From: Streptobacillus moniliformis DSM 12112 | GTDB lineage: Bacteria; Fusobacteriota; Fusobacteriia; Fusobacteriales; Leptotrichiaceae | DNA length: 64,000 nt | NCBI RefSeq assembly: GCF_000024565.1 | Contig: NC_013515.1 | Location: forward strand, 1,594,497-1,658,496 | Direction: 5' to 3' | In this document: positions 35,950 to 44,197 of the stretch, in pieces | Layout: each line of letters starts with the position of its first letter | Position numbering within the stretch: position 1 is the first letter of the stretch | The notes under the pieces: model-generated | What the model saw: only the letters and a program-made list of their open reading frames with translations | What the model was told of the DNA's origin: nothing | Database searches by the model: none | Made by a program: the position numbers and the translations under genes

Positions 35950-36183
35950 TTATTTTTCTATTTTTGTATATGGTAATAATGCTATTTGTCTTGATCTTTT
36001 AATTGCTTTTGCAATTTTTCTTTGAATCTTAGCATCTAACCCTGTTACTCTTGATGGAGATATTTTCCCTTTATCATTCATAAAGTTCTTTAATAAATCC
36101 ACATTTTTATAATCTATATCTTCAATTTTGAACTTAACTTTTGGTCTTCTTTTTCTTTTTTTAAATTCAGCAACTGGTTTCAT
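35950..36183 (-). CDS. rpsR: 30S ribosomal protein S18
   Basis: 77 residues; binds S6 and 16S rRNA in the platform of the 30S subunit. The [20 protein letters not shown] start, [29 protein letters not shown] core are diagnostic. Third gene of the rpsF-ssb-rpsR operon, 16 bases after ssb, with a GGAGGAA site. Confidence 0.97.
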   Translation of the reverse strand: MKPVAEFKKRKRRPKVKFKIEDIDYKNVDLLKNFMNDKGKISPSRVTGLDAKIQRKIAKAIKRSRQIALLPYTKIEK

Positions 36184-36199
36184 TTCTTCCTCCTATTTT

Positions 36200-36604
36200 T
36201 TAGAACGGGAAGTCATCCTCTTCATCTACAAGAATTTCTTCTTTCGGAGCTTCAAATGATTTACTTGGTGTAAACTCTCTGCTTCCCCCACTTGAATCAG
36301 ATTTTGAATCTATGAACTCAAAGCTACTTAAAACAACATCTGTAGATGTTCTCTTTTCTCCTTCTTTAGTTTCATAGTTACTTACTGATAATTTTCCTGT
36401 AACAAGTATTCTACTTCCTTTTTTAAAATATTGTCCTATAGTTTCTGCTCTTTTTTCCCAAGCAACACAGTTAATAAAGTCAACTTCTTCTCTATTGCTA
36501 TCTCTTTGAACTGCAATAGAAAATCTTAAATAAGCTTTTCCTGTTCCTGTGTATTGAACTTCAGGATCTCTTGTAAGTCTTCCTAATAATGATACGTAAT
36601 TCAT
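36200..36604 (-). CDS. ssb: Single-stranded DNA-binding protein
   Basis: 134 residues. OB-fold domain to about residue 105 (MNYVSLLGRLTRDPEVQYT, FSIAVQRD, DFINCVAWEKRAE), a short linker, and the acidic tip EEDDFPF that recruits other replication proteins. The linker is short for the family. Middle gene of the rpsF-ssb-rpsR operon. Confidence 0.96.
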   Translation of the reverse strand: MNYVSLLGRLTRDPEVQYTGTGKAYLRFSIAVQRDSNREEVDFINCVAWEKRAETIGQYFKKGSRILVTGKLSVSNYETKEGEKRTSTDVVLSSFEFIDSKSDSSGGSREFTPSKSFEAPKEEILVDEEDDFPF

Positions 36605-36634
36605 AATATTTCCCCCTAATAATTTATTTTAACC

Positions 36635-36916
36635 TTATAATTTTACTATCATGTATTTCATTAAGTACTCAGATATGTTTAATTTTTTCTCTACTTCTGT
36701 AAGTTGTGTTCCATCCATAGAAAATTTAGTTAAAACATAGTATCCATTTTCTTTTTTCTTAATTGGATATGCTAATTTTCTATCTCCCATTATCTCAGTC
36801 TTAACTTCAGTTGCTCCAGCTTGTGTTAAGATAGATTCTACTTTCTCAACATTTGCTTTCTTTTCTTCTTCTGTTAATTGAGTTGAAAGAATAAACATAA
36901 TTTCATAATTTGTCAT
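36635..36916 (-). CDS. rpsF: 30S ribosomal protein S6
   Basis: 93 residues (MTNYEIMFILSTQLTEEEKK... DRKLAYPIKKKENGYYVL), the S18 partner in the 30S platform. First gene of the operon; AAGGAGAG site. A hairpin in the leader (36947-36972) may be an autoregulatory S6:S18 site. Confidence 0.96.
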   Translation of the reverse strand: MTNYEIMFILSTQLTEEEKKANVEKVESILTQAGATEVKTEIMGDRKLAYPIKKKENGYYVLTKFSMDGTQLTEVEKKLNISEYLMKYMIVKL

Positions 36917-36946
36917 TTCTTTTTCTCTCCTTCCCTTTGGATTTTG

Positions 36947-36972
36947 CCCTAGTGGATTACCACAAAGCAGGG
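36947..36972 (-). promoter_or_regulatory. Possible S6:S18 leader hairpin
   Basis: CCCT/AGGG and GTGG/CCAC form a two-part stem with an internal loop in the rpsF 5' leader. Position fits the known S6:S18 autoregulatory element, but the conserved CCG bulge of described examples is not visible, so this is tentative. Confidence 0.35.
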
Positions 36973-36979
36973 TAACTAA

Positions 36980-37008
36980 ATTTTATCATAATTTAAATTA
37001 AATTGCAA
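36980..37008 (-). promoter_or_regulatory. rpsF operon promoter
   Basis: Minus strand TTGCAA (37003-37008), 17-bp spacer, TAAAAT (36980-36985) with TG one base upstream of the -10. Confidence 0.65.
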
Positions 37009-37018
37009 ATATTTTAAA

Positions 37019-38806
37019 TTATATATTTTTATTTAAATTCTTAATTATTTCTTTTAAATATTCTAGTTCTTTTCTAAGTTCTTTATTTGAAGCCTCAAGA
37101 CTTCTTATTTTAAGTTCATGTTCATAAACTTTTTCATCAAGCATATTAATATTACCATTTCTTTGTAATGTTAATATATCTTTTTTTCTTGCCTCTAATT
37201 TATCAAACTGATATCCAAGTCCTGCCCCTAAAGATATATGTCCTTTTGTATTTAATGATCCACTTGCTCTATATACTAAATTAGATTTTTCATTTAATCC
37301 TGAAATACCTAATGCAAAAGCATGTTCTCCATTAAAGAATCCATATGAACCTGCTATATTATGTCTATGTCCACCTAATGGACTTACTTGGGGTAAATTT
37401 GCCATAGCTACTGCACTCGCTACTCCTGAATGTGCAGATACTCCTTTTTCTATATCTTCTTTTACCTTTTCTGATAAATCTACATTAACTTCACTTCCAC
37501 TTGCCTTTGTTGTAATGTATTTAGAACCTGTAATATTAAATTTCATTCCACCTGTTTTATTTAATGTTTGCTTCTCTGTACTTCCAACATCTCCTCCAAA
37601 TGATATAATGTTATTTCCTAAACCATTTACTGCATTTACTACATCTCCTGTTTTAGCTATTTTCTCATTATCATCTGTTTTATATTCAATCTTCCCATTA
37701 TTTTCTGATTTTATAATTGTACCTACATTAACATTTAAATTGCCACTACCATCCTTTAATATTGTTTTATTATCTATCTTGGTATCTAATGTATATACTT
37801 TATTACCATTTGCTCCAGTAGTTGATTTTACTATTATTGAAGAATTATTTTCTGATTTTACCTCAGTTATAGCTGCTTTTATTGCATCATCTATATTATT
37901 TTTCCCAGTTCCACCTATATTTGTCATATCAATATTAGCAATATTATCTCCAGTTTTAGTTATTTTAGAGTTTCCACCTAGAATTTTTTTAGTTGAATTA
38001 GCTAAATTTTCTAAAGCTTTACTAGTTGAAAAAAGTTGTGAACCATTTACTGCATCTGTTGAATCTTTAGAAACTTTACCTGATGCAACATTTTTAATCT
38101 GTCTTTCACTATCTTTGGCTCCAACTGAAACTTGATGTCCATCAGTTCCCGCTTCACCTGAAAATCCAGAATAAGTAAAATCTCCTATTTTGGCAGAACT
38201 TTCTTGTGTAGCCTTAGAATCTGTTTTAGAACTTGCTCCTATTGCTATTGCATTATCATAGCTTGCCTCAGAGCTTGCTCCTATTGCTGTTGAACTTTGA
38301 TTTTTAGCTTTAGAAGCTGAACCTATTGCTGTTGAAAGTGTTTTACTCGCTTCTGACTGACCACCTATAGCTGTAGCATAACTTTCTTTTGATTTAGCAG
38401 AATATCCTATACTAACTGCACTATCTCCAGTACTTTCTCCACTATACCCTATATTAGTAGCTCCTGTACCACTAGCTTTACCCCCAAAAGACATAGAAGA
38501 ACTTTTTTCAGCTATTGCTCCATTTCCTATAGCAAATGCATTATCTCCATCTGCTTTTGAATTAGATCCTATTGCAACAGCACCTCCATTACTGCCCTTA
38601 TTTCCCCCTTTGTTTGTTTGAGCATTAGTACCTATTGCAACATCATGTTTCCCTTCTGCATTTGAATTAATACCTAATGCTAAAGAAGATTCTCCATTTG
38701 CCTTTGACCCATTTCCTAAAGTTGGATTTGTACTTGATGAAGAAGTATCTGCATAAGATATGATAGAAATAAATGCTAATCCTACGAGTAAATTATTTTT
38801 TTTCAT
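37019..38806 (-). CDS. Trimeric autotransporter adhesin 1 (YadA family)
   Basis: 595-residue surface adhesin. Signal peptide MKKNNLLVGLAFISIISYA; a YadA-type head of short repeats (AIGxxAxA...) to about residue 215; a neck (IKNVASGKVSKDSTDAVNGSQL) near 240-260; stalk; a YadA anchor at about 455-535 ending GLGYQF. About 60 residues of coiled coil follow the anchor, unlike classical YadA where the last strand is the C-terminus. Near-paralogue of the 44198 gene. Promoter is the interrupted-G version with a fixed 17-bp spacer. The leader has a hairpin between the ribosome site and ATG. Confidence 0.92.
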   Translation of the reverse strand: MKKNNLLVGLAFISIISYADTSSSSTNPTLGNGSKANGESSLALGINSNAEGKHDVAIGTNAQTNKGGNKGSNGGAVAIGSNSKADGDNAFAIGNGAIAEKSSSMSFGGKASGTGATNIGYSGESTGDSAVSIGYSAKSKESYATAIGGQSEASKTLSTAIGSASKAKNQSSTAIGASSEASYDNAIAIGASSKTDSKATQESSAKIGDFTYSGFSGEAGTDGHQVSVGAKDSERQIKNVASGKVSKDSTDAVNGSQLFSTSKALENLANSTKKILGGNSKITKTGDNIANIDMTNIGGTGKNNIDDAIKAAITEVKSENNSSIIVKSTTGANGNKVYTLDTKIDNKTILKDGSGNLNVNVGTIIKSENNGKIEYKTDDNEKIAKTGDVVNAVNGLGNNIISFGGDVGSTEKQTLNKTGGMKFNITGSKYITTKASGSEVNVDLSEKVKEDIEKGVSAHSGVASAVAMANLPQVSPLGGHRHNIAGSYGFFNGEHAFALGISGLNEKSNLVYRASGSLNTKGHISLGAGLGYQFDKLEARKKDILTLQRNGNINMLDEKVYEHELKIRSLEASNKELRKELEYLKEIIKNLNKNI

Positions 38807-38857
38807 TATTCTTTTAGAATAATATAGTTAATTTTTAAACTGTATTATAGCCCTCCT
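38805..38857 (-). promoter_or_regulatory. Structured translation start of adhesin 1
   Basis: AAGGAGG (near 38852-38858) is about 45 nt from the ATG. Between them, arms 38819-38829 and 38838-38848 pair with one mismatch. A second perfect hairpin ATTATTCT/AGAATAAT (38805-38812 / 38816-38823) takes in two bases of the start codon and competes with the first. Confidence 0.65.
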
Positions 38858-38916
38858 TATCCTATATATATTTATATTTTTATTTTTAAAAGATATTTTT
38901 TAACAATAACTTCAAT

Positions 38917-38945
38917 ATTATACCTACCCTCCATTATTTTGTCAA
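38917..38945 (-). promoter_or_regulatory. Adhesin 1 promoter, interrupted G run (locked spacing)
   Basis: Minus strand TTGACA (38940-38945), 17-bp spacer ending GGAGGGTAGG, TATAAT (38917-38922). Same layout as the G10 promoters but the run is broken by A and T. Confidence 0.8.
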
Positions 38946-39085
38946 TATAATTTGTACGCTTTTTTCACAAATTAAAAAGAATTAACTCCTTTACAGAAAT
39001 TAATCCTCATTTTAATCACCATTCTCCTATTTAAAGACCTTCATTTGTTACCACCATTATATATATAGTTTCACAAATATTTTAT

Positions 39086-42000
39086 CTACTTATTTTTTTG
39101 CATTAATCTTTCTAATTCATTAATTCTATTTTCTAAAGTTTTATTATTTTCTTCAAGAACTTTAACTTTTTCTTCAAGAACTTTGAATTCTTTATCTAAT
39201 TCATAAACTTTTTCATCAAGTAGATTAATGTTTCCATTTCTTTGTAATTTTAACATCTCTTTATTTCTATTTCCTACACTCTCAAATTGATATCCAAGTC
39301 CTGCACCTAGTGATATATGTCCTCTAGTATTTAATGATCCACTTGCTCTATATACTAAATTAGCTCTATCATTCATTCCTGATAATCCTATTGCAAATGC
39401 ATGTTCTCCATTGTAGTATCCATATGAACCTGACAGGTTATGTCCAATACCACTCATCTGTGGTAAATTTGCCATTGCTATTGCATTTGCTACTCCACTA
39501 TTTGCTGCTATTCCTTTTTCTATATCTTTTTTCGCCTTATCTGTTAAATCTACCTTAACTTCATTTCCTTTAGCTTCTGTTTTTATATATCCTGAACCAC
39601 TAATTTTAAAATTTAATCCTCCATCTTTATTTAATGATTGTTTATCTGTTTCTCCACTATCTCCACCAAATGATATACTATTATTTCCTAAGGCATTTAT
39701 TGCTTTTGATACTTCTCCTGCATTTGCTACCTTTTTAGAATCTTCATCACTTAATTTTTCTACTTTTCCACCAGAACTTGATTTTAATTGTGTTGTAGAT
39801 AAACTAATATCATAAATATTATGTCCTTCATTTGATTTTTTAGATGTTAAAGTTACTGGACCTTTAGTCTTATTTGCTTCCTCTCCAGAATTTGCTGTTA
39901 TATCTGTCTTTAGCGTCTTTGTTGCTTTGTCTATCTTATCTGTTAAATCCTTTTTAGTGCTTTCTATTTTTTCATCATTTTTTGTTATTTTTTCTTCTAA
40001 CTCTTTCTTAGTTTCATCTATCTTTTTATCTACTTCTTTTTTATTATCCTCTATCTTTTTCTCTAATTCTTTCTTAGTCTCATCTATTTTATTTTCTATT
40101 TCTTTCTTATTTTTTTCTATTTCTTTCTTACTTTCATCTATTTTATTCTCTAATTCTTTTTTAGAAGTGTCTATTTTTTTCTCAACTTCATCTAATTGTT
40201 TCTTATTTACTGCATCAGTGTCATTTTTTCCATCACCAATATTTTTTAAAACTTTACCCCCGTTATCTAATCCATCTTTAGTTATTTTTACTTTATCACT
40301 ACCATTATTTATAGATATTTCATCTCCAGTAATCTTAACTTTACCTCCAGAAGTGCCATTAAATTCTGCACTAGTTAAATCTTTTAATGTTTTACTTAAT
40401 GCATATGTAAAATCTTTTCCAGCTTGTGTAATACTTAAATTATCTCCAGCTTTTAATGTTAGTAATTCATCTTTTAATAGTTTTGTTTTATTTTCTCCAG
40501 ATGAAGTTCCTGTTCCTTCTTTTCCTGCCATTACATTAAATCCATATTCAGCTATTGATTTTGTTATTTTATCATCTAATGATTTTATTGCCTCATGAAT
40601 TGTATCTTTATTTGTTCCACCTATATTTGTAAAAGTAAGCTCTCCATTTTCTGCTAAATTTGCATTTCCACCAAAAATACTCTTTGTTTTATTCGCAAAT
40701 TTACCTAAAATATTATTAGTTGCAAATAGTTGTGATCCATTAATTGCATCTGTTGAGTCTTTACTTACTTGCCCTGCTCCAACATACTGTAATTGTCTTT
40801 CCTTATTTTTAGATCCTATAGCCACTACATGAGAAACGTTTGGTGCTGCAAAGTTTCCATATTTTAAATTTTCTATTGTAACATTTAAAGATGCCACAGG
40901 TGTTTTTGTTTCACTTTCTGATCCAATAGCTACAGATTCATCTACAGTAACTTTTGAATGTCTTCCTATTGCTATAGAGTCTGATTTTAAGGCTTCTGAA
41001 CTTTGTCCTATTGCTATAGATTTTCCACCTTTTGCTTTTGCGTATAATCCTAAAGATATATCATTAGTATTTTCTGATACTGCATAAGCTCCTATAGATA
41101 TTGAATGTTTTCCTTTTGCTTCACTATTATATCCAAATGCTATAGAATTTTCATCTGAAGATTTACTTTCTTTACCTATAGAAATAGCATTTTTAACTGC
41201 TTTTGCATTATCTCCTAAAGCTATTGCTCCATCATCTTTTGCCTCAGTATTTGTTCCAATAGCTATACTATGTTCTTTTGAACTTTTTGAACTTTTACCT
41301 ATAGCAATACCATTTATTGCATCTTCTTCCACTTTTGAACTAACTCCTATTGCAATAGAACCAGATGCTTTAGACATAGCATTTCCACCTATAGCTATAG
41401 CATTCATTGCTGCTGCTTCTGACCATAAACCAATAGCTATACCGTAATCTTTTGTTGCCTTTGAATATGATCCTAATGCAATCGTTCTTTCTGCTGTTGT
41501 AACAGCTTGATGCCCTATTGATAAAGCATCTAATTTTTCTGATCTACTTTCTTTTCCTATAGCTATTGCATGTGCTCCTTCTGATTTAGAATTCGTTCCC
41601 ACAGCTATACTACTTTCTCCATTTGTCATAGCAGATGTTCCAAATGTTATAGAATTACTTTTAAAACTTTGAGAACTTTGACCAATAGAAATAGAATTAT
41701 CCTCTTTTGACTTAGCTTTTCTTCCTATTGCTATAGCTGAGTTTTTTTCTGCAACACTTTCAGATCCTATAGATAATGAATCTGTTCCTTTTGATTCTGC
41801 ATATCTACCAAGTGATATTGAATAATTATTTGAAGTCTTAGCACCATATCCTATAGAAATAGAGGCTTCTCCTTCAGAATTAGCATGCATTCCTACTGCT
41901 ATTGTATGCTTTTTTAAACTCTTAGAATTATATCCTATTGCAATAGATGCCTCTTCTTTTGCATTAGCATTCATTCCAGCTGTTATAGAATATTTTCCTT

Positions 42001-43087
42001 CTGCTCCAGCTGCCTCTCCAATTTTACCTAAATTACTACTTTTATTTCCACCATTGTGAGTGCCTGTATTAACATGAAAATATGTTTTTTTATCATCTTC
42101 TAGTTTTGTTGCCAAAGCTTTTAATTGAGCCACATTTACTGCATCTGTATCTTCTTTTCCTGCTGCTAGTCCCGTTATTTGTCTTGTAACTGTACTTCCA
42201 TTACCTATTGCTAATGCTGCATGAGTTGATTGCCATGCATTTCCTGAAAGAGTTTTATCAGCACTTGGTACATATCCCATTACTCCTTTATCTACAGTTG
42301 TCTTTGATTCACTTCCTAAAGCTATTGCTCCCATCATTGTTGATTCAGCCTTGTATCCAAAAGATAGTGCATTTTCTCCAGAAGCTTGTGCTATATGACC
42401 TAAAGCTACTGAATTCTTTCCTGATGCATCTACTCTCTTTTTGGAATCTGTTTGATACAGTGCATTTCTTTCTCTTGCCGATGATCCTATCGCTATTGCA
42501 TTTTCTCCACTTGATGTTGCATTTGTTCCTATAGCTATTGAACCTTTTTCTTTTGCTAATGCTGTTACCCCTTGTGCTATAGATTCATTTCCTAATGCTG
42601 TTGCACTTCTTCCATATGCCTGTGAATAATACCCTTCAGCATAACTTCCTGCTCCTATTGCTATAGCTGATGCTTTTGTTGCCCTTGCTTGAAAACCTAT
42701 ACCTACACCAAATACTGCCCCTTTACTTGATGAATGACTCCCTAAAGCTACTCCACCCTGTCCTGCATAAGAGAATGCTCCTAGGGCTACTCCTGTCCCT
42801 CTTTTTTTTGTAGTATCTAATGTATTCCCTGGTACTTTATTATCCAATATTTTGGGTACACCTTTAGGATCATATTCTATTTTGGCTGAATTTCCACGAG
42901 TAAATCCATCTGTTCCATCTACGCCTTGTTGATTTTCTGTTGGATCTTTTTCATAATCCTCTGAATAAGATATATTACTTAAAAAGCTTCCTGTTATTAA
43001 AAAAGCAATAATAAGTCCTTTACTAATATTTATTTTTCTTTTAAGCCGTTTCTTCAATTCACCTTCTATTTTAAAATTTTTAATCAT
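39086..43087 (-). CDS. Trimeric autotransporter adhesin 2 (YadA family)
   Basis: 1333 residues. Long signal peptide with a basic n-region (MIKNFKIEGELKKRLKRKINISK then a hydrophobic core). A very long head of about 40 YadA-type repeats is split by two neck motifs (ITGLAAGKEDTDAVNVAQL near 304; QLQYVGAGQVSKDSTDAINGSQL further on). A Lys/Glu coiled-coil stalk at about 985-1070, the YadA anchor at about 1200-1280 ending GLGYQF, then a C-terminal coiled coil. Secreted, homotrimeric, outer membrane. Promoter has G10 with the optimal 17-bp spacer, so it is predicted ON in this sequence. Normal ribosome site (GGGAGAAAG). Confidence 0.92.
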   Translation of the reverse strand: MIKNFKIEGELKKRLKRKINISKGLIIAFLITGSFLSNISYSEDYEKDPTENQQGVDGTDGFTRGNSAKIEYDPKGVPKILDNKVPGNTLDTTKKRGTGVALGAFSYAGQGGVALGSHSSSKGAVFGVGIGFQARATKASAIAIGAGSYAEGYYSQAYGRSATALGNESIAQGVTALAKEKGSIAIGTNATSSGENAIAIGSSARERNALYQTDSKKRVDASGKNSVALGHIAQASGENALSFGYKAESTMMGAIALGSESKTTVDKGVMGYVPSADKTLSGNAWQSTHAALAIGNGSTVTRQITGLAAGKEDTDAVNVAQLKALATKLEDDKKTYFHVNTGTHNGGNKSSNLGKIGEAAGAEGKYSITAGMNANAKEEASIAIGYNSKSLKKHTIAVGMHANSEGEASISIGYGAKTSNNYSISLGRYAESKGTDSLSIGSESVAEKNSAIAIGRKAKSKEDNSISIGQSSQSFKSNSITFGTSAMTNGESSIAVGTNSKSEGAHAIAIGKESRSEKLDALSIGHQAVTTAERTIALGSYSKATKDYGIAIGLWSEAAAMNAIAIGGNAMSKASGSIAIGVSSKVEEDAINGIAIGKSSKSSKEHSIAIGTNTEAKDDGAIALGDNAKAVKNAISIGKESKSSDENSIAFGYNSEAKGKHSISIGAYAVSENTNDISLGLYAKAKGGKSIAIGQSSEALKSDSIAIGRHSKVTVDESVAIGSESETKTPVASLNVTIENLKYGNFAAPNVSHVVAIGSKNKERQLQYVGAGQVSKDSTDAINGSQLFATNNILGKFANKTKSIFGGNANLAENGELTFTNIGGTNKDTIHEAIKSLDDKITKSIAEYGFNVMAGKEGTGTSSGENKTKLLKDELLTLKAGDNLSITQAGKDFTYALSKTLKDLTSAEFNGTSGGKVKITGDEISINNGSDKVKITKDGLDNGGKVLKNIGDGKNDTDAVNKKQLDEVEKKIDTSKKELENKIDESKKEIEKNKKEIENKIDETKKELEKKIEDNKKEVDKKIDETKKELEEKITKNDEKIESTKKDLTDKIDKATKTLKTDITANSGEEANKTKGPVTLTSKKSNEGHNIYDISLSTTQLKSSSGGKVEKLSDEDSKKVANAGEVSKAINALGNNSISFGGDSGETDKQSLNKDGGLNFKISGSGYIKTEAKGNEVKVDLTDKAKKDIEKGIAANSGVANAIAMANLPQMSGIGHNLSGSYGYYNGEHAFAIGLSGMNDRANLVYRASGSLNTRGHISLGAGLGYQFESVGNRNKEMLKLQRNGNINLLDEKVYELDKEFKVLEEKVKVLEENNKTLENRINELERLMQKNK

Positions 43088-43134
43088 ATCACTTTCTCCC
43101 GTTTAAATTATTTTTTTCACAATTTATCTATAAA

Positions 43135-43163
43135 AGTATACCCCCCCCCCGATGATTTGTCAA
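43135..43163 (-). promoter_or_regulatory. Phase-variable promoter: G10 run in a 17-bp spacer (adhesin 2)
   Basis: Minus strand TTGACA (43158-43163), seven bases, G10 (43141-43150), TATACT (43135-43140). Spacer 17 bp, predicted ON. Confidence 0.85.
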
Positions 43164-43227
43164 TATATATTTTCTTTTAAAATATGTATTGACTTTTGTA
43201 TTTAAATATTTATCATACTTTGAAGCT

Positions 43228-43253
43228 ATTAAAAAAATATAGAAATAGTTCTT
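43228..43253. repeat. 26-bp direct repeat flanking the IS remnant (left copy)
   Basis: 26 identical bases recur at 44162-44187 in the same orientation, one on each side of the transposase remnant. Confidence 0.75.
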
Positions 43254-43356
43254 TGTAATGTGATAAAACATATGTAACAAAAAAAATAAAAAAAGAGAGA
43301 TACATTTGATATAATAGAGTTTGACAAAAACTAAAACAATCAAAGGAGTATCTCTC

Positions 43357-43971
43357 ATGAGTATTATAACAGAAGAAATGAAATTTCGCCATAGATTATG
43401 TGAATATGCAATAAAAAATGGAGTAACTAAAGCAGCAAGGCGTTATCATACAAATAGACAATAGGTTCAAGAAAGCCCCATACAAGCCCAAATGCCCATA
43501 CAGAAGAAGAATTAATACTAATAAAGAATATGTTAAAAAAACATGGAAGTTATGGATTAGCCCAAGTATATGTTAGTTGTAAGAATAAGGGGTATAATAG
43601 AAGCTTTGGTAGTATGTGTAGGATCAAAGGGGATTAGATATTATCAGATAACTGCTATAGATGAGTATAGTAGGAAGAGGGTATTAAAGGTTGTAAAGGG
43701 AAAGAGTACATATGAGACATCAAAGTACATTAAGGAGTTAGAAAGGGCTATAGGCTTTAAGATAGAGACTATACAGGTAGATAATGGATATGAGTTTGTA
43801 AATGATAAAGATGTAACGGATAGGGAAGATGGAAAGATATTGTATAGTAGGAAAGAATTTAGGAGCGAGGAAGAATTAATAGAAAATGTTAAAAGGCATG
43901 AAAGGCTGTATAATAATAGGGCAAAGACAGTGCTTAATTTTAAGAGTCCAAATGAGGTTGTGAGGGAATAG
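43357..43971 (+). pseudogene. Degenerate rve-type transposase (IS remnant)
   Basis: Reading begins well (MSIITEEMKFRHRLCEYAIKNG, an HTH-like start with an AAAGGAG site and TTGATATAAT-like promoter) but meets a stop after about 35 codons and several frameshifts. The frame resumes near 43570 with integrase-core sequence (ERAIGFKIETIQVDNGYEF with a catalytic Asp) and ends with a C-terminal RLYNNRAKTVLNFKSPNEV. Much of the catalytic core is deleted, so it cannot transpose alone. Looks like an IS481/IS3-type element. Confidence 0.8.
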
Positions 43972-44161
43972 AGGCTTAAAAGGGCAAAAAAAGCCAAATT
44001 TGCCCCAATCTCACTTCACACACTCTAACAATCAATTAAACACTAAACATTAAACAACACTTAACTAAACTAAACACTTAATTAAACACTTAGACAATTA
44101 AATAACTCTAACTTATATTAAATTTATTTCTTATTATGTAACATATGTATTGACAATTAAG

Positions 44162-44187
44162 ATTAAAAAAATATAGAAATAGTTCTT
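44162..44187. repeat. 26-bp direct repeat flanking the IS remnant (right copy)
   Basis: Second copy of 43228-43253. Between the IS remnant and this copy lies an AT-rich tract with irregular TTAAACAC-type repeats (about 44024-44108) and no gene. Confidence 0.75.
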
Positions 44188-44197
44188 AATATATTTC

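Noticed and set aside
39927-40598. Long open frames opposite the adhesin genes (e.g. 39927-40598, 37515-38135, 44559-45242 on the plus strand)
   Set aside because: They mirror the repetitive, stop-poor composition of the adhesin coding strand, have no ribosome sites and no recognisable domains.
43128-43358. Minus-strand 76-codon frame across the adhesin 2 promoter
   Set aside because: It runs through the G10 promoter and the start of the IS remnant; hydrophobic composition comes from AT-rich non-coding DNA.
44024-44108. Irregular TTAAACAC-type repeats after the IS remnant
   Set aside because: No constant unit length or clear function; looks like low-complexity AT-rich DNA.
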